From assembly GCF_900107755.1 (NCBI RefSeq), contig NZ_FNQR01000004.1, positions 186,001-250,000 of the forward strand: a DNA stretch of 64,000 bases. Reading direction: 5' to 3'. Below, in pieces: positions 60,706-64,000 of this stretch. Both the position numbers and the translations under genes were made by a program. Positions within the stretch are counted from its first letter, which is position 1. Each line of letters begins with the position of its first letter. Under the pieces are notes generated by a model, which saw only the letters and a list, made by a program, of their open reading frames with translations, was not told where the DNA came from and ran no database searches. This DNA comes from Thalassobacillus cyri (GTDB taxonomy: Bacteria; Bacillota; Bacilli; Bacillales; Halobacillaceae).

Positions 60706-63219
60706 ATGCTTGGAACCTTAAAGAAAATATTTGGTGACGGCAACCAGCGCCAAATCAACCGGCTGCAAAAGCATGCCGAAGAAATTGAAGCGTTGGAGCC
60801 TGAGATGGAAAAACTATCAGACGATGGTCTGCGTAATAAAACAGATGAATTCAAACAACGCTATCAGGATGGAGAGAGTCTGGACAAACTATTGCCTGAA
60901 GCTTATGCAGTCGTCCGTGAAGGGGCCAAGCGTGTACTTGGGATGCGTCCTTTCAACGTACAGCTGCTTGGTGCGATTGCCCTGCATGAAGGAAATATCG
61001 CCGAGATGAAAACCGGGGAAGGTAAAACGCTTGCTTCGACAATGCCAGCTTACTTGAATGCTATAAGTGGCAAAGGCGTTCACATCATCACGGTCAACGA
61101 TTACCTGGCCAGCCGTGATGCCGGTGAAATGGGAAAGCTTTATGAATTCCTCGGTTTGACAGTTGGCTTGAACTTGAACGGAATGATGAAAGAAGAAAAG
61201 CGCGAGGCCTATGATGCCGACATCACATACGGAACGAATAACGAATTCGGTTTTGATTATCTGAGGGACAACATGGTCCTTTACAAGGAACAAATGGTCC
61301 AGCGTTCCCTGCCATTTGCGATCATTGACGAGGTCGACTCGATTTTAATTGATGAAGCTCGTACACCACTGATTATATCAGGCACCGCTCAAAAATCTGC
61401 TGATCTTTATGTGAAAGCGAATGCCTTTGTCCGTCTGCTAGAAAAAGAGGAAGACTATACGTATGAAGAAAAAACAAAAGGCGTACAATTGACAGAGGAA
61501 GGGATCAATAAAGCAGAGCGTTATTTTGCGATTGAGAACTTGTTCGATCTTTCCAATGTTTCATTGATCCACCATATCAACCAGGCCTTGAAAGCTCATG
61601 CGGCAATGCACCGGGATACGGATTATGTCGTCGAGGATGGAGATGTGGTTATCGTCGACCAGTTCACTGGGCGTCTGATGAAGGGACGTCGCTACAGCGA
61701 TGGGCTCCACCAGGCGATAGAAGCGAAAGAAGGATTAGAAATCCAGAATGAAAGTATGACGCTCGCTTCCATCACATTCCAGAACTTCTTCCGTATGTAC
61801 GATAAATTGTCAGGTATGACTGGTACAGCGAAAACAGAAGAAGAGGAATTCTTGAACATTTATAATATGCGAGTCATTGCTATTCCAACGAACAAGCCGA
61901 TCATTCGTGACGATAAAGCGGATCTCGTGTACAAAACGATGGAAGGAAAGTTCAAGGCAGTCGTGGAAGAAATCAAACAGCGCTATGATAAAGGTCAGCC
62001 AGTACTTGTCGGTACGGTTGCTGTTGAAACGTCAGAATTGATTTCACGCTACTTGAAGAAGGCAGGCGTAACTCATAATGTTTTGAACGCAAAAAACCAT
62101 TTCCGTGAAGCGGAAATCATCGAAAATGCCGGTCAGAAAGGCGCTGTTACAATTGCAACCAACATGGCGGGCCGTGGAACTGATATCAAGCTCGGGGACG
62201 GTGTCGTCGAGCTGGGAGGCTTAGCGGTCATTGGTACCGAGCGACATGAATCCCGCCGTATCGATAACCAGCTCCGTGGACGTTCCGGTCGTCAGGGAGA
62301 TCCTGGTATGTCATTATTCTACCTTTCCATGGAAGATGAACTGATGCGCCGTTTCGGTTCAGATAACATGCGTAATATGATGGATCGTTTAGGCATGGAC
62401 GATAGCCAGCCGATTGAAAGCAAGATGGTATCCCGCGCGGTTGAGTCAGCTCAAAAACGCGTGGAAGGAAATAACTTTGATGCCCGTAAAACGGTACTTT
62501 CTTATGATGATGTATTACGACAGCAGCGTGAGGTCATTTACAAGCAGCGTTTTGAAGTGCTTGATTCCGAAAACCTCCGCAGCATTATCGAAGAAATGAT
62601 TCACTCAACCCTTGAACGGACCGTCCAGGCTTATACCACTGATGAACTGGATGAAAATTGGGAACTTGATTCTATCGTTTCTTATATGCATGCGAATCTG
62701 GTCCATGAGGGAGATGTAACCGAAGGCGAACTGAAAGGAAAAGAACCAGAAGAAATGGTTGAACTCCTGATGGAAAAAGTGAAGCAGCGATACGATGAGA
62801 AGGAAACGGAAATGGAAGAAGGCCAAATGCGCGAGTTCGAGCGTGTCATTTTACTTCGTACCGTCGACCAGAAATGGATGGATCACATCGATCAGATGGA
62901 CCAGCTTCGTCAGGGTATCCATTTACGTGCTTATGGACAAACAGATCCACTTCGTGAGTATCAGATGGAAGGATTCTCCATGTTTGAGCAGATGGTACAA
63001 AACATTGAAGAAGAAGTCTCCCGCTACGTCATGAAGGCCGAGGTCCGCAACAACCTACAACGTCAGGAGGTCGCCCAGGGGGCAAAGGCGGTATCTGGCA
63101 GCGAGCAAAGTGAAGAAAAGAAAACACGCAAGCCCTATGTGAAAAAAGAAGATGTCGGGCGAAATGATCCGTGCCCATGCGGAAGCGGCAAGAAATATAA
63201 GAACTGCCACGGCAGATAA
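60706..63219 (+). CDS. secA: Preprotein translocase ATPase SecA
   Basis: An 837-residue motor of the Sec pathway. Nucleotide-binding domain 1 has GEGKT (K107); the DEAD-like box is [17 protein letters not shown], the preprotein cross-linking domain follows, then nucleotide-binding domain 2 with [13 protein letters not shown] and [12 protein letters not shown]. The scaffold/wing and the zinc-binding C-terminus ([16 protein letters not shown]) complete it. GAGGAG precedes the ATG. It drives export of the signal-peptide proteins in this window. The order hpf-secA-prfB is the classic one. Confidence 0.98.
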   Translation: MLGTLKKIFGDGNQRQINRLQKHAEEIEALEPEMEKLSDDGLRNKTDEFKQRYQDGESLDKLLPEAYAVVREGAKRVLGMRPFNVQLLGAIALHEGNIAEMKTGEGKTLASTMPAYLNAISGKGVHIITVNDYLASRDAGEMGKLYEFLGLTVGLNLNGMMKEEKREAYDADITYGTNNEFGFDYLRDNMVLYKEQMVQRSLPFAIIDEVDSILIDEARTPLIISGTAQKSADLYVKANAFVRLLEKEEDYTYEEKTKGVQLTEEGINKAERYFAIENLFDLSNVSLIHHINQALKAHAAMHRDTDYVVEDGDVVIVDQFTGRLMKGRRYSDGLHQAIEAKEGLEIQNESMTLASITFQNFFRMYDKLSGMTGTAKTEEEEFLNIYNMRVIAIPTNKPIIRDDKADLVYKTMEGKFKAVVEEIKQRYDKGQPVLVGTVAVETSELISRYLKKAGVTHNVLNAKNHFREAEIIENAGQKGAVTIATNMAGRGTDIKLGDGVVELGGLAVIGTERHESRRIDNQLRGRSGRQGDPGMSLFYLSMEDELMRRFGSDNMRNMMDRLGMDDSQPIESKMVSRAVESAQKRVEGNNFDARKTVLSYDDVLRQQREVIYKQRFEVLDSENLRSIIEEMIHSTLERTVQAYTTDELDENWELDSIVSYMHANLVHEGDVTEGELKGKEPEEMVELLMEKVKQRYDEKETEMEEGQMREFERVILLRTVDQKWMDHIDQMDQLRQGIHLRAYGQTDPLREYQMEGFSMFEQMVQNIEEEVSRYVMKAEVRNNLQRQEVAQGAKAVSGSEQSEEKKTRKPYVKKEDVGRNDPCPCGSGKKYKNCHGR

Positions 63220-63225
63220 TGATTG

Positions 63226-63251
63226 GACACTCTCTCATTAGGGAGAGTGTC
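63226..63251 (+). terminator. Hairpin between secA and prfB
   Basis: GACACTCTC/GAGAGTGTC stem with a short loop, then TTCC. A T run is missing, so part of the transcription may run into prfB. Confidence 0.55.
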
Positions 63252-63289
63252 TTCCATTGAAATAAGAATTATACTAAGAGGTGATTGTT

Positions 63290-64000
63290 ATGGATATGGC
63301 GGAAATTCGTCATGAATTGGACAAAATGGCTAAGCGATTAGCGGACTTCAGGGGGTCTCTTTGACGCCGAACAAAAGAAGGCACGAATTGCAGAACTTGA
63401 AGAAGAAATGACTGCCCCGAATTTCTGGGACGACCAGAACAATGCTCAAAAAGTAATTAATGAAGTCAATGGACTGAAAGACATGGTTCATACACTTGAG
63501 GACCATGAAGAAACACATGAAAATTTAGAAGTATCTTATGAGCTGGTTAAAGAGGAAAATGATGAAGAGCTTGCAGTAGAGCTGGAAGAAGAGGTCAAAC
63601 AGCTTAATAAAGACTTGAACCAGTTTGAACTCAACATGCTGTTAAGTGAACCTTACGATAAAAATAATGCCATCTTAGAATTGCACCCTGGTGCTGGTGG
63701 TACGGAATCTCAGGATTGGGCAAGCATGCTTTTACGCATGTATACCCGCTGGGCAGAACGAAAAGGCTTCAAAGTAGAAACGATGGACTATTTACCTGGT
63801 GATGAAGCTGGTGTAAAGAGTGTCACATTAATGATCAAAGGCCATAATGCATATGGCTATTTGAAAGCAGAAAAGGGAGTACACCGTCTCGTGCGTATTT
63901 CCCCTTTTGATTCCTCAGGGCGCCGTCACACTTCCTTTGTATCTTGTGAAGTAATGCCGGAATTCGATGACCAGGTCGAAATCGATGTCAGGACAGAAGA
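63290..64000 (+). CDS. prfB: Peptide chain release factor 2 (partial, programmed +1 frameshift)
   Basis: RF2, which terminates translation at UGA and UAA. The first 24 codons ([20 protein letters not shown]...) end at an in-frame TGA at 63362; the protein continues in the +1 frame as [16 protein letters not shown] through the window edge. [15 protein letters not shown] (with the GGQ-domain region not yet complete) and [17 protein letters not shown] confirm RF2. AAGAGGTG precedes ATG 63290. The 3' end, including the GGQ-following region and stop, lies outside the window. Confidence 0.97.
63350..63364 (+). promoter_or_regulatory. prfB programmed +1 frameshift site
   Basis: An internal ribosome-binding AGGGGG (63350-63355) is followed by TCT CTT TGA C. 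The ribosome slips from CTT into the +1 frame at the poorly read TGA when RF2 is scarce. This layout is almost the same as in Escherichia coli and B. subtilis. Confidence 0.96.

Noticed and set aside
1-64000. CRISPR arrays, tRNA and rRNA genes
   Set aside because: No regularly spaced repeats, no cloverleaf with CCA-type ends and no rRNA core sequences were seen on either strand.

Overview
The window is a stretch of chromosome from a low-to-moderate GC, motile, Gram-positive rod of the Bacillaceae, most likely a Halobacillus-like halophile. The evidence is gene content and order: degS-degU-degV-comFA-comFC-flgM-flgK-flgL-fliW-csrA-fliD-fliS-fliT-hpf-secA-prfB follows the Bacillus subtilis order closely. 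Strong AGGAGG ribosome sites, SigD and SigH type promoters and U-tract terminators agree. The genus is an inference; no rRNA or tRNA is present to fix it.

Layout. 1-3839: end of a histidine-utilisation operon (hutU end, hutI, hutG) and a frameshifted YjiH-type membrane protein. 3872-4503: a non-coding interspersed repeat. 4590-10573: envelope and unknown genes (LCP protein, secreted M6 metalloprotease, an acidic membrane protein, a 51-residue Spo0E-like phosphatase, two hypotheticals). 10733-15730: sucrose regulon (LacI-type repressor, PTS IIBC, sucrose-6-phosphate hydrolase, ROK fructokinase) with three ATCGAT-centred operators. 15946-19214: secreted PQQ-type propeller protein and a GH13 alpha-glucosidase. 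19275-22004: a SigD-promoted lipoprotein/chemoreceptor pair. 22169-24356: pyrophosphatase ppaC and a ROK repressor. 24647-35076: a galactoside locus (ABC binding protein and two permeases, GH36 alpha-galactosidase, sodium symporter, epimerase-like protein, GH42 beta-galactosidase). 35341-38178: manA and pgcA. 38295-40455: a small regulatory island. 40499-43196: amino-acid permease and a second LCP protein. 43420-59350: degSU, com and flagellar block. 59415-60085: second long repeat. 60294-64000: small hypothetical, secA, and prfB running off the end.

The most interesting part is 38625-40455. A cyclic-di-GMP-I riboswitch lies directly upstream of a 53-residue SinI-type anti-repressor, whose ribosome site sits in the loop of a hairpin. 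A 111-residue SinR homologue follows with its own promoter. Further on, a perfect inverted repeat of the SinR recognition heptamer precedes a short SinR/SlrR-like HTH gene. This suggests that c-di-GMP directly sets the SinI/SinR sessile-motile switch, wiring that differs from the Spo0A-driven sinI of B. subtilis.

The flagellar block also has unexplained structure. Two copies of an attenuator-like element (53288-53371 and 55646-55724) bracket yviE-fliW-csrA and a DMT transporter. The flagellin gene hag, normally between csrA and flaG, is absent from that slot. SigD-type promoters are readable before flgM, before flaG-fliD-fliS-fliT and before the lipoprotein/chemoreceptor pair, and a SigH-type promoter before hpf.
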